Assembly (NCBI RefSeq): GCF_001612845.1
Contig: NZ_BDBF01000020.1
Location: forward strand, 1-64,000
Reading direction: 5' to 3'
DNA from: Nocardia elegans NBRC 108235
GTDB lineage: Bacteria; Actinomycetota; Actinomycetes; Mycobacteriales; Mycobacteriaceae
Length of the DNA: 64,000 bases
The position numbers and the translations under genes are program-made. Below the pieces are notes generated by a model, which searched no databases, had not been told where the DNA came from, and was given only the letters and a program-made list of their open reading frames with translations. Position 1 is the stretch's first letter, and each line of letters starts with the position of its first letter. Positions 23,037 to 30,696 of this stretch are shown here, piece by piece.

Positions 23037-23644
23037 TGTTCACGCCTGAGCGGGGAATGCGTGCGGCGCGGGTGTTCGCGGTCCTGGTGATCGTGGGCGT
23101 CGGCGCCGCCGCCTTCCGGCTGTCGTTCGCCACGCTGCGGGATCTGGCCAAGCTGGCGCATATTCCGGCGTCGGATGCGTGGCTGTTCCCGCTGATCATC
23201 GACGGCACGATCGTTCAGGCCACCGCCAGCGCTTTGGTCCTCGCCAAGTCCGCAGAACGGAAGTTCTTCACCTGGGTTCTGGTGGTCGGGGCGCTGGTGT
23301 CGGTGGCGGGCAACAGCATCCACGCCGTAGCGGCGGGCAAAGAGCTACCGGCGTGGCTGTGCGCGATCGTGGCGGCCATCGCCCCGGTATCGCTGCTCGT
23401 GGATACCCACGGCCTGGCGGTGCTGTTCCGTGCCGCACAAGATAGCCCGGCTCCGGTCGCTACTCCGGCGACGGCTGTGGCCGCTGAGGACACCGCGCCG
23501 ACTTTCGATGAGTTTGAGGAACTTACGGCCCCCGAACCGCCTACCCCGGCGGTGCCCGCTCCGCCAGCGGCGGCACAACCGATTCCTGTTTCTCGACCCG
23601 TGCAGCCTCCGTTGCTGCCGGTCTCTGTCCCGATCGGGAGCTGA
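23036..23644 (+). CDS. DUF2637 membrane protein (SpdB-like plasmid spread protein)
   Basis: 202-residue protein. Four hydrophobic segments lie in the first 135 residues (VFAVLVIVGVGAAAF, AWLFPLIIDGTIVQATASAL, FFTWVLVVGALVSVAGN, LCAIVAAIAPVSLLVDTHGLAVLF), then a long Pro/Ala-rich tail. The DWLFPLxxDG-like core places it in DUF2637, found next to the translocase gene in mycelial plasmids and linked to intramycelial spread. Its start overlaps the upstream stop (TGATG). Confidence 0.85.
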   Translation: MFTPERGMRAARVFAVLVIVGVGAAAFRLSFATLRDLAKLAHIPASDAWLFPLIIDGTIVQATASALVLAKSAERKFFTWVLVVGALVSVAGNSIHAVAAGKELPAWLCAIVAAIAPVSLLVDTHGLAVLFRAAQDSPAPVATPATAVAAEDTAPTFDEFEELTAPEPPTPAVPAPPAAAQPIPVSRPVQPPLLPVSVPIGS

Positions 23645-23650
23645 TCTGTG

Positions 23651-23944
23651 ATGGAAACAAGTCTGAATAATGCTGCGGCCGTGGGTGCTACGGCTCTGGC
23701 TGTCACCGCCGTCGCTCTGGGTGTCGCCGGTGTTTTGGCGTTCGGTCCGCGTCACGAAGTGGCCGCTGTCGAGCACGCCACCGCCAAACCGGGGTGCGTC
23801 ATGTTCTGCGACGAACACATACCCGCCGCCCCGGATTCTCACGGCTGCACCATGTTCTGCCACGAACCGGGATTGCCCCCGGCCGATGTGCAGGGCTGCC
23901 AGCTGTTGTGCGGGCTCGACGACTCGAAGGAGCCCTGGCAATGA
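23651..23944 (+). CDS. membrane-anchored protein with three GC-x3-C repeats
   Basis: 97-residue protein. An N-terminal membrane segment (AAVGATALAVTAVALGVAGVLAF) is followed by three spaced copies of a small Cys motif: GCVMFCDEH, GCTMFCHEP and GCQLLCGLD, each with two cysteines separated by three residues. Two copies carry a nearby His. Six cysteines in an otherwise Cys-poor element suggest metal binding or disulfides outside the membrane (inference). An alternative GTG at 23648 adds one residue. Its stop overlaps the translocase start (ATGA). No family recognised. Confidence 0.65.
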   Translation: METSLNNAAAVGATALAVTAVALGVAGVLAFGPRHEVAAVEHATAKPGCVMFCDEHIPAAPDSHGCTMFCHEPGLPPADVQGCQLLCGLDDSKEPWQ

Positions 23945-25278
23945 CCGTCGTCGACATGGTCCCGATCGCGGCCTCAGCTATCGGCGCGCTCGTCTTCGCG
24001 GCACACATCCTGCCGTGGGGCCGCCGCCCCGCCACCACCACCGCCGCGAGCCTGGAACGCGAATTGGCCGAGGCCCCGGAGATTCTTCGCCCGGCCATCC
24101 TGTCGTTCGCTTCACCCGTGCACTCGCAGTTGATGTTTTCGCTGCTCAAGCTCGGTTCGCCTGAGACCGGGTTCCCGCGTGTGGAGTGGTGGGACTACTC
24201 CCGCCACGGCCTGACCGTCGACCTGCTGATGCGCGGTGGGCAAACCTTGGCCGACTGGACCAAGGACGACATGCGATCTCGCATCGCCGATCACGTCGGC
24301 GTCGAACAGGTCACCGCGTCCTCTCCTGCTCCGGGCTGGGTGCGGCTGGAACTGCGAGTGCACGACACCCTGGCCGAATCGGTCACCACCGACACCCCCG
24401 ACACCGTGGCTGCCGGTGTGGACCTGGAAGCGGTGCGGGTTGGTGTGCGTGAGGACGGGGCACCGTGGCTGCTGCGAATCCTGTACTCGCACATCCTTCT
24501 TGCCGGTGCCACCGGTTCGGGTAAGGGCTCGGTGTTGTGGTCGATCCTGGCCGGCCTCGGCCCCGCGATCAAAGCCAAGCTGGTCGATGTTCGCATGGCC
24601 GACCCGAAGGGTGGTGCCGAGTTCGGGCGCGGTGAGAACCGGCTGTTCACCCGGTTTGCCACCACGGCCGACTCCATCCTCGGCATGTTGACCGAAGCCC
24701 GCGACGAGATGGACGAACGGCTGGCCCGGATGCGGGCGGCTGGGGTGCGCAAGCTGGTGCCCAGCATCGATGAGCCACTGATCCTGATCATCATCGACGA
24801 AGCGGCGTCGCTGTCGTCGTATGCCGACCGCACCGAGCAGGAAGAGTTCCGGAAGCTGACCGGGCTGTTGCTGTCCAAAGGCCGTGCCGCCGGTGTGTCG
24901 GTCATCGCCGCGTTGCAGGACCCGTCCAAGGAGACGATGCCCAACCGGCAACTGTTCCCGGTCCGCGTCGGTCTCCGGTTGGACGAGCCGACCCAGACGG
25001 CGATGGTCCACGGGCAAGGTGCCAGGGACCGGGGCGCGTACTGCGACCGCATCCCCGAGACCACGCCCGGTGTCGGCTACGTCGGCGAAGACGGCACCAC
25101 CGAATTCGTTCGCGTGCGGGCGTTCTGGATCGACGACGACCAGGCCGACGCTCTGGTGAACCTGTATTCCCCGGCTCCCGTGATCACCGGACCGACCGAG
25201 GACTACACCGGGTTCGACCCTGACGACCTGGGCGACGACATCCCTGGTGACGGCTACACGGGGCCGGTGGCGGCATGA
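23941..25278 (+). CDS. FtsK/SpoIIIE-type conjugal DNA translocase (TraSA-like)
   Basis: 445-residue hexameric ATPase that pumps double-stranded plasmid DNA between cells in AICE conjugation. One N-terminal hydrophobic stretch is followed by the motor domain: Walker A GATGSGKGS near residue 189, Walker B LILIIIDEAAS near residue 280. The C-terminal end is acidic (DDLGDDIPGD). It is shorter than full TraB proteins; a plausible missing membrane part is encoded separately at 25892-26566. The start overlaps the upstream stop and its stop overlaps the next start. Confidence 0.92.
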   Translation: MTVVDMVPIAASAIGALVFAAHILPWGRRPATTTAASLERELAEAPEILRPAILSFASPVHSQLMFSLLKLGSPETGFPRVEWWDYSRHGLTVDLLMRGGQTLADWTKDDMRSRIADHVGVEQVTASSPAPGWVRLELRVHDTLAESVTTDTPDTVAAGVDLEAVRVGVREDGAPWLLRILYSHILLAGATGSGKGSVLWSILAGLGPAIKAKLVDVRMADPKGGAEFGRGENRLFTRFATTADSILGMLTEARDEMDERLARMRAAGVRKLVPSIDEPLILIIIDEAASLSSYADRTEQEEFRKLTGLLLSKGRAAGVSVIAALQDPSKETMPNRQLFPVRVGLRLDEPTQTAMVHGQGARDRGAYCDRIPETTPGVGYVGEDGTTEFVRVRAFWIDDDQADALVNLYSPAPVITGPTEDYTGFDPDDLGDDIPGDGYTGPVAA

Positions 25279-25565
25279 AACGCGGACTCGTCACCGAAAA
25301 CCACGTGGTCATCTACTGCGACGGCTGCGGCGACCTCTACACCGACGCTCGCGGAGATGCGGTGTGCTTCACCTCGACCCACCAGGCCGCCTACTACCTC
25401 GCCGGCGGCCGTAACGGCTGGCTCTACGACGGTGACCGCATCACCTGCGACGGCTGCGCGATCACCGCCGAATGCGACTTGCGCGGCCACCACTTCCCCT
25501 CCACGAACAACGCTCTTCGCCGCTGCGACCGCTGCGGTGCACCCGCTGACAAACAGGAGAACTGA
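25275..25565 (+). CDS. small multi-zinc-ribbon protein of the element
   Basis: 96-residue protein with four Cys pairs or near-pairs: YCDGCG at residues 14-18, TCDGCA around 57-61, ECDL nearby and RCDRCG at 83-87. The first and second CDGC knuckles share spacing, suggesting two zinc ribbons. The start overlaps the translocase stop (ATGA). It may bind DNA or the translocase; no name can be given. Confidence 0.65.
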   Translation: MKRGLVTENHVVIYCDGCGDLYTDARGDAVCFTSTHQAAYYLAGGRNGWLYDGDRITCDGCAITAECDLRGHHFPSTNNALRRCDRCGAPADKQEN

Positions 25566-25566
25566 A

Positions 25567-25740
25567 ATGAGCAAGCACACAAGCGAATACGCCGACGTGA
25601 TCGACCTGCACAGCCGTCGTCGCTGCCAGCTCGAAGCCCGAGGACTGGACCCGATCGGTATCGCGGTCAACATCCTCGCCGAAACCGGCACCGTGTTCGG
25701 CCACGGCTACGACCCCGACGGAGGGGACTGGGCCGCATGA
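25567..25740 (+). CDS. 57-aa protein of the transfer operon
   Basis: Short protein MSKHTSEYADVIDLHSRRRC, continuing QLEARGLDPIGIAVNILAE and ending GGDWAA. CAGGAGA upstream supports the ATG. Its stop overlaps the next start (ATGA). Helical and charged; unknown function, but its position in a chain of coupled genes makes it credible. Confidence 0.55.
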   Translation: MSKHTSEYADVIDLHSRRRCQLEARGLDPIGIAVNILAETGTVFGHGYDPDGGDWAA

Positions 25741-25895
25741 GTATCAAACATGTTGCGCCGCATGTGAACCCGATCGTGCAGACGGCAGCGGACCGGGTGC
25801 GGAAGTCCAAGCGGCGCAAGGTCAAGAACCTCCCCGCCAACCGGAAGCCCAACAGACAACCGGGGCTGTTCGACGAATCCGAGGTAAAGCAGTGA
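25737..25895 (+). CDS. 52-aa basic protein of the transfer operon
   Basis: Reads MSIKHVAPHVNPIVQTAADR, then a strongly basic stretch (VRKSKRRKVKNLPANRKPNR) and an acidic end (LFDESEVKQ). It overlaps the stop codon before it (ATGA) and the start codon after it (GTGA). The basic patch suggests nucleic-acid contact (inference). Confidence 0.55.
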   Translation: MSIKHVAPHVNPIVQTAADRVRKSKRRKVKNLPANRKPNRQPGLFDESEVKQ

Positions 25896-26566
25896 GCACC
25901 ATAACCAAAACCACCACCACTGTCCGGACCCGCCGCGACCCTCTAGAGAACATCGTGACCCTGGTCCTAGCCGCGATCGGCTGGGTAGTGATCTCGGTGT
26001 TCCTCGCGGCCTGGTGGGCGCTTCTGTTTCCGATGATCTCGCTACCGATCGCCGCGATAGCCAGCCTTTTCTGGTTCTACGGATGGCTGCCCGCCTTCGG
26101 CATGACACTCGCCTCGATCGCTGCGCTGGCGCTGTGGCGTGTGAAGGGGCCGGAATCGTTTTCTCGCTGGATCTCCTGTCGTGCCCGGTCGCGGTTCCTG
26201 CGTTGGTGGCGCTACCGGCGGCAGTGGTCGGCCTGCCTGGACGACTGCCATCTATCGGTGCGCGACGACCTGGGCCACGTGGTGCGGACTCCGCGGCTGA
26301 TCCATGTCGAGATCGGCCAGGCCACCGACACCGTGCAGGTCGCGATGGTCCGAGGGCAATGCCCCGACGACTGGACCAACCGCACCACCCATCTCGCCCA
26401 CGCCTTCGGCGCCAGAGAATGCCGCGCCACCGTCACCGGCCCCGGTCGTATGCAGCTGATGTTCCGGCACGGCGATTCCCTCGCCAAACCGGTCACCACC
26501 ACGTTCCCGCACATCCCTGGCGGACTGGGCGGACCGCCCCTCGAGCGGGGAGACGACGCCGCGTGA
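25892..26566 (+). CDS. membrane protein resembling the N-terminal part of FtsK/TraB translocases
   Basis: 224-residue protein with three or four membrane segments in residues 20-90 (IVTLVLAAIGWVVISVFLAAWW, MISLPIAAIASLFWFYGWLP, FGMTLASIAALALWRV) and a soluble part with VAMVRGQCPDDWTNRTTHLAHAFGARECRATV. The latter block, with GQ-PDDW and LAHAF, is the form seen just before the motor domain in many actinomycete translocases. As the motor gene at 23941 lacks these parts, the two may form a split translocase (inference). GTG start overlaps the upstream stop. Confidence 0.65.
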   Translation: MSTITKTTTTVRTRRDPLENIVTLVLAAIGWVVISVFLAAWWALLFPMISLPIAAIASLFWFYGWLPAFGMTLASIAALALWRVKGPESFSRWISCRARSRFLRWWRYRRQWSACLDDCHLSVRDDLGHVVRTPRLIHVEIGQATDTVQVAMVRGQCPDDWTNRTTHLAHAFGARECRATVTGPGRMQLMFRHGDSLAKPVTTTFPHIPGGLGGPPLERGDDAA

Positions 26567-26598
26567 CGACCGACAAAGACTGTGCGGGAGGCCCGAGC

Positions 26599-28266
26599 AT
26601 GACAGACACCACGACTGCCGCCGATCCGGCCTCCCTCGGGCCGGTCCGGGAAACCGCGGCTGATCGGCGTTCGATGCCGAACCTGTACGACATCGCGCAA
26701 GCGGCGGCCGACAAGCATGGGGAATGCCGCCGACCGATCCCGATGTACTCGTTCGATCCCGACACCGGGGAATCGAAATACGTTGGCGCACCCTGCAAAT
26801 CAACCCTCGAAAGCGTGTGCCCCTCGTGCGCTGCTCGGGCTCGTGCTTTGCGGATGCAGCAGGCCCACGAAGGCTGGCACATCGAACACGAACCCGTCGA
26901 CGACAAGCGCGAACCCACCGACCAGCAACGCGAACTGGTGGAGACCCGCGCCCGGTTGATGGACGACTACCAGCACGCCAAGGCCCATGACGATCACGAC
27001 CAGATGGCCGGCATCCGGGAGATCGTGGCGGAGCTGGATGCGGAGTTGCGGGAGACCGGTGTACGCGGTCGTTTTCCGGCGCTGGACCCTGCACCGAAAT
27101 CGGAGCGCAAACGGTCGACCCGCCGCCGCCAAGATGTTCCCGACCTGCCCCGCAAGAAGATCGACAAAACCACGATCGGACGTCAGTACGCGGGCAAGTA
27201 TCGGCCCTCGACGTTCGCCACGGTCACCTGCGACTCTTACGGGCGGGTCAATCCAGACGGTTCGCCGGTCAACCCGGACGCCTACGACTACCGGCGCGCT
27301 GCGCGTGACATCGTGTTCTGGCCCGCGCTGTTCGACCGGTTCGTCCAGAACTACCGGCGCGCAACCGGCCGCGATATTCAGTACTTCGCCACCGTCGAAC
27401 CGCAACGCCGAGGCGCCCCGCACATTCACATGGCCATCCGCGGCACCGACCCGAAGGCACTTATTCGGCAAATCGTGGCCGCGACCTATCACCAGGTGTG
27501 GTGGCCGCACTTCGACCCGGAAAACGAGCAGTACACAGACGGGCACATGCCGGTCTGGGACTACACCGCCGGTCGATTCGTCGACCCCGACACTGCCGAA
27601 CCACTGCCCAACTGGGACGAAGCGATGGACATGCTCGACACCATCGACGACCTCGAACCCGCGCACGTGGTCAAGTTCGGCCGCCAAGTCGACGTGCAAG
27701 GCGTGCTCGGCGGCACCGAGGAAGCCTCCCGCCACGTCGGCTACCTGACCAAATACCTCACCAAGTCCATCGCTGAGGTCATCGAGGCCCAAACCAACCG
27801 CGCGGCAGAGCATTACGACCGGCTACACGCCGAACTCCAAAAGGTTCCCTGCTCGCCGAACTGCCCGATCTGGCTGCGCTACGGCATCGCTCCCAAAGGC
27901 GCCAGCGACAAGACACAACCAGGCCGCTGCAAGGGCAAAGCCCACCGCCGCGAAACGCTCGGCCTGCGCGGCCGGCGCGTCCTGGTCTCGCGACGCTGGA
28001 CCGGCAAGACCCTCCCGGACCACAAGGCCGACCGCGCCGAATTCGTTCGGCAAATTCTCGCCTCGGTCGGCATCCAAAAACCCGACACATCCCGGCTGAT
28101 CGTCAAGCCGGTCGAACCCGGAGACAAGAACGTGCCACCGCGAGAGCACCTGATCATGGCCTCGATCGCGCAGCGGATCAAATGGCGCGCCCAATACGAA
28201 ACCGCCCGCCTGGAAGCCAATCCACCAGGCCAACAAGGACATTCGGTAATTCAACCGGCGGCATAG
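26599..28266 (+). CDS. RepSA-like HUH replication initiator
   Basis: 555-residue rolling-circle-type initiator. A Cys knuckle near residues 63-79 (CKSTLESVCPSCAARA) precedes the core. The HUH metal motif is PHIHMAIRG near residue 274 and the tyrosine region is YLTKYLTKSI near residue 381. A later CSPNCPIWLRYG...CKGKAHRRETLG block and GLRGRRVLVSRRWTGKTL match actinomycete Rep proteins of the pSAM2 RepSA type. It nicks at the double-strand origin to replicate the excised circle. The start is the ATG at 26599, 7 bases after GGGAGG; a GTG at 26563 overlapping the upstream stop is an alternative. Confidence 0.9.
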   Translation: MTDTTTAADPASLGPVRETAADRRSMPNLYDIAQAAADKHGECRRPIPMYSFDPDTGESKYVGAPCKSTLESVCPSCAARARALRMQQAHEGWHIEHEPVDDKREPTDQQRELVETRARLMDDYQHAKAHDDHDQMAGIREIVAELDAELRETGVRGRFPALDPAPKSERKRSTRRRQDVPDLPRKKIDKTTIGRQYAGKYRPSTFATVTCDSYGRVNPDGSPVNPDAYDYRRAARDIVFWPALFDRFVQNYRRATGRDIQYFATVEPQRRGAPHIHMAIRGTDPKALIRQIVAATYHQVWWPHFDPENEQYTDGHMPVWDYTAGRFVDPDTAEPLPNWDEAMDMLDTIDDLEPAHVVKFGRQVDVQGVLGGTEEASRHVGYLTKYLTKSIAEVIEAQTNRAAEHYDRLHAELQKVPCSPNCPIWLRYGIAPKGASDKTQPGRCKGKAHRRETLGLRGRRVLVSRRWTGKTLPDHKADRAEFVRQILASVGIQKPDTSRLIVKPVEPGDKNVPPREHLIMASIAQRIKWRAQYETARLEANPPGQQGHSVIQPAA

Positions 28267-28278
28267 GAAGGGATACAG

Positions 28279-28488
28279 ATGGACATCAGTGATCAGGAAA
28301 CGTATCTGCGCGCCAAGGATTGCGAACGGTTGACCGGGATTCCGGAGGCCACCTGGCGATGGTGGGCGCACGTAGGCAAGGGACCGGCCAGCTTCAAGAT
28401 GGGCGCTCGTCGTCGTGTGTGGCGGAAGTCGGTGATCTTGGCGTGGATCGCGGAGCAGGAGGCAGAAAGCCTGGGTGATGCCGCGTGA
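28279..28488 (+). CDS. xis: excisionase (Xis), MerR-like HTH
   Basis: 69-residue winged-helix protein: YLRAKDCERLTGIPEATWRWWAHVGKGPASFKMGARRRVWRKSVILAWIAEQE in pieces, the standard AlpA/Xis layout. It directs excision by the integrase. Its stop overlaps the GTG start of int (GTGA), so both are made from one message. It follows the rep gene by 12 bp. Confidence 0.88.
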   Translation: MDISDQETYLRAKDCERLTGIPEATWRWWAHVGKGPASFKMGARRRVWRKSVILAWIAEQEAESLGDAA

Positions 28489-29705
28489 CCGTGAAGCGCA
28501 ATCGCCGCGCGGGAGTTGAGGACCTGTGGACCAAGGAGGTCCTCGACGAGAACAAGAAGGCTCACCGGGTGCCTTCGAAGTTGCACGGGAAGGGCAAGCG
28601 TTGGCGAGCTCGCTACGTCGATGATGCCGGCAATGAGCACACGAAGCGCTTCGCCCGGAAAGCGGACGCGCAAGCCTGGCTCGATGCGCAGGTCGCGAGT
28701 TTGGTCCAGGGTATTCACGTTGCACCCCGCGACTCTCAAAAGACCGTAGAGCAGTGGGCAAACGAGTGGTTGAAGGGGTACGCGAACCACCGCGAAACGA
28801 CTGTCGAACTGGCGACCTGGCACGTCAAGAAGATCAACGAGGGGTTGGGGTCGCTGCAATTGTCGGCGGTCCGGCCGTCCACGGTGAAGAAGTGGATGGT
28901 GGCGCTCAAGAGCGAGGGCCTGGCCGACAGCTACGTCTACAGCCTGCATTCTCGACTGGCTCAGATCCTCGGGGACGCAATGCACGACGGGCTGTTGGCA
29001 CGCAATCCGTGTTCGCGCCGTACGTCGCCGAAGACTGGACAGCAGAAGGTCTATGTAGCGACCTCCGAGCAGGTCTGGGCACTGCATGAAGCGATGCCGG
29101 CACATCTTCGCGTGGCGGTACTACTCGGCGCGTTCGTGGGTCTTCGAATCTCGGAAGCTGCTGGACTGCGGACCGCCGATGTCGATTTCGCCAACGGCAT
29201 CGTGCAACCTCGCCAGCAGTGGCCCGGACGAGAGTTGAAGACGGAGTCAAGCACAAAGCCTGTGCCGATTCCGCCGGAACTCGTCGCGATGCTCGAAGAG
29301 TCGGCCAAGGTGTTTCCTGGTGATCATCTGGTCTGTGATGAATTCGGCAAGCCGGTCTCGCCGTGGGTGATCGGGTGGCATCTGCGGGCAGCGAAGGAGA
29401 AAGTTCACGACCTGCCCGAGGCGTTCAGCTTCCAGGACTTCCGGCACTTCTACGCATCTTTGCTCATCCGCCGAGGTGCCGATATCAAGGCCGTCCAGGC
29501 TCGCCTACGCCACGGCAGCGCCATCACCACTCTGCGGTACTACGCCCATCTCTGGCCCGATGCCGACGAAACAACGCGTACCGCGGTTGGTGCCGCCATC
29601 AAGGATTGGCCCGGTTCCACTGCGTACTCACTGCGTACCGAGACGGAGCAGACGGACTCTACCGATGACCAAGACAGCGAGAATGCGCAGGCAGAAGCCG
29701 TTTAG
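28485..29705 (+). CDS. int: tyrosine integrase of the AICE
   Basis: 406-residue site-specific recombinase. An N-terminal arm/core-binding part (GKRWRARYVDDAGNEHTKRFARKADAQAWL; SAM-like domain near residues 85-175) precedes the catalytic domain. Arg I is in VGLRISEAAGL (Arg221), Arg II in FQDFRHFYASLLI (Arg320, the usual preceding His being Gln), and the nucleophile Tyr is in TLRYYAHLWPD near residue 352. An arm-type repeat lies inside the 3' end of the gene. The TAG stop overlaps the ccsB stop on the other strand, so integrase gene and target are locked together at attR. Confidence 0.92.
   Translation: MTVKRNRRAGVEDLWTKEVLDENKKAHRVPSKLHGKGKRWRARYVDDAGNEHTKRFARKADAQAWLDAQVASLVQGIHVAPRDSQKTVEQWANEWLKGYANHRETTVELATWHVKKINEGLGSLQLSAVRPSTVKKWMVALKSEGLADSYVYSLHSRLAQILGDAMHDGLLARNPCSRRTSPKTGQQKVYVATSEQVWALHEAMPAHLRVAVLLGAFVGLRISEAAGLRTADVDFANGIVQPRQQWPGRELKTESSTKPVPIPPELVAMLEESAKVFPGDHLVCDEFGKPVSPWVIGWHLRAAKEKVHDLPEAFSFQDFRHFYASLLIRRGADIKAVQARLRHGSAITTLRYYAHLWPDADETTRTAVGAAIKDWPGSTAYSLRTETEQTDSTDDQDSENAQAEAV
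29621..29642 (+). promoter_or_regulatory. integrase arm-type site, right copy
   Basis: Exact copy of the 22 bases at 17145-17166, within the int reading frame (encoding part of AYSLRTE). It lies 91 bp before the attR core, while the left copy lies 106 bp after the attL core, so in the excised circle both flank the crossover site. Confidence 0.55.
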
Positions 29706-29755
29706 TTCAGCCCCGCGTAGGAGTGCAGACCACTCACCACGATGTTGATGATGAA
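29702..29755 (-). mobile_element. attR: 3' end of intact ccsB at the right junction
   Basis: The final 17 codons and TAA stop of ccsB, with the 23-base core at 29733-29755. Up to the core the gene is chromosomal; the codons beyond it (29702-29732) come from the element and replace the displaced ones synonymously. Confidence 0.9.
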
Positions 29756-30694
29756 CAAGTTGAACAGCATCGCGACGAAGCCGGCGACGTTGATCCAGGC
29801 GGCCTTGGTTTCGCGCCAGCCGGAGGTCGCGCGGGCGTGCAGGTACGCCGCGTAGATGACCCAGGCGATGAAGGAGACGGTTTCCTTCGGGTCCCAGCCC
29901 CAGAAGCGGCCCCACGCGCTTTCGGCCCAGATGGCGCCGAGGATGATGCCGGTGCCGAAGAGGGGGAAGGCCACGACCGTCGTGCGGTAGGCGAGGCGGT
30001 CGAGGGTGCGGGCGTCGGGGAGGCGGCGGGCGAGGGCGCCGAGCGGGTTGCTCGATTCCTGGCCTTCCGGCTGGTACATGCGCAGCAGGAACAGCAGGCT
30101 CGCCACACCTGAGAGCATGAAGATGCCGCTGCCGATGCTGACGATGGTGACGTGGATCGGCAGCCAGTACGACTTCAGCGCCGGAACCACGGGCGCGGCG
30201 TCGGCGTAGAGCACCTGGCCGGCCAGGAACATCAGGATCAGCACCGGAACCAGCAGGAAGACCCACATCGCGCGGTACCGGCGCTCGTGGATGAACACCA
30301 GGCCGGTGACCATCGCGGCCGCGGTCGCCATGGTGATGAACTCGTACATGTTGCCGAGCGGGAAGCGGTGGGTCGCGAAGCCGCGCAACACGATCGAGGC
30401 CAGGTGCAGCCCGATCGCGACGAAGACGACGGCGAACGCCATATTGCCGAGCTGCTCGGCCAGCGAACGCTTCGGAGCCGGCTCCAGCTTGCCGGGCACG
30501 ACCGGCCGGTCCGCGCTCACTCCGGAGGAGGCGCCGACGCCGACCAGTTCGCGCTCACGCTCCTGGGCGCTGGTCACCTTCTTCTTCGCCGAGGCGTACT
30601 GCACGATCAGCATCGCCAGCACCAGCAGGTAGACGACGAACGCCGTCTTGAAGGCGAGATTGCTGTAACCGGCGAGTGTTTCGTCGATCGGCAT
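29702..30694 (-). CDS. ccsB: c-type cytochrome biogenesis protein CcsB (CcsA/ResC family)
   Basis: 330-residue membrane protein of System II cytochrome c maturation; with ResB it exports heme and attaches it to apocytochromes outside the membrane. Around eight membrane segments, the tryptophan-rich heme-handling motif WGRFWGWDPKETVSFIAW near the C-terminus, and conserved His in HLASIVLRGFATHRFP. The ATG at 30694 sits directly after the resB stop. The last codons are supplied by the integrated element, yet the ending SGLHSYAGLN is unchanged. Confidence 0.93.
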   Translation of the reverse strand: MPIDETLAGYSNLAFKTAFVVYLLVLAMLIVQYASAKKKVTSAQERERELVGVGASSGVSADRPVVPGKLEPAPKRSLAEQLGNMAFAVVFVAIGLHLASIVLRGFATHRFPLGNMYEFITMATAAAMVTGLVFIHERRYRAMWVFLLVPVLILMFLAGQVLYADAAPVVPALKSYWLPIHVTIVSIGSGIFMLSGVASLLFLLRMYQPEGQESSNPLGALARRLPDARTLDRLAYRTTVVAFPLFGTGIILGAIWAESAWGRFWGWDPKETVSFIAWVIYAAYLHARATSGWRETKAAWINVAGFVAMLFNLFIINIVVSGLHSYAGLN

Positions 30695-30696
30695 GT

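Larger units (their letters stand above)
17017..29755. mobile_element. integrated AICE (actinomycete integrative and conjugative element) in ccsB
   Basis: About 12.7 kb between two 23-base direct repeats (17017-17039 and 29733-29755). The right part has the standard AICE backbone: GntR repressor, transfer and Spd genes, FtsK-type DNA translocase, HUH replication initiator, Xis and a tyrosine integrase next to the right junction. The left part (17.0-20.8 kb) holds cargo: a zinc-ribbon protein, a coiled-coil protein and a methyltransferase. Insertion separates ccsB from the WS/DGAT gene with which it formerly converged. Replicative, double-stranded-DNA transfer is known for this element class. 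Confidence 0.92.
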
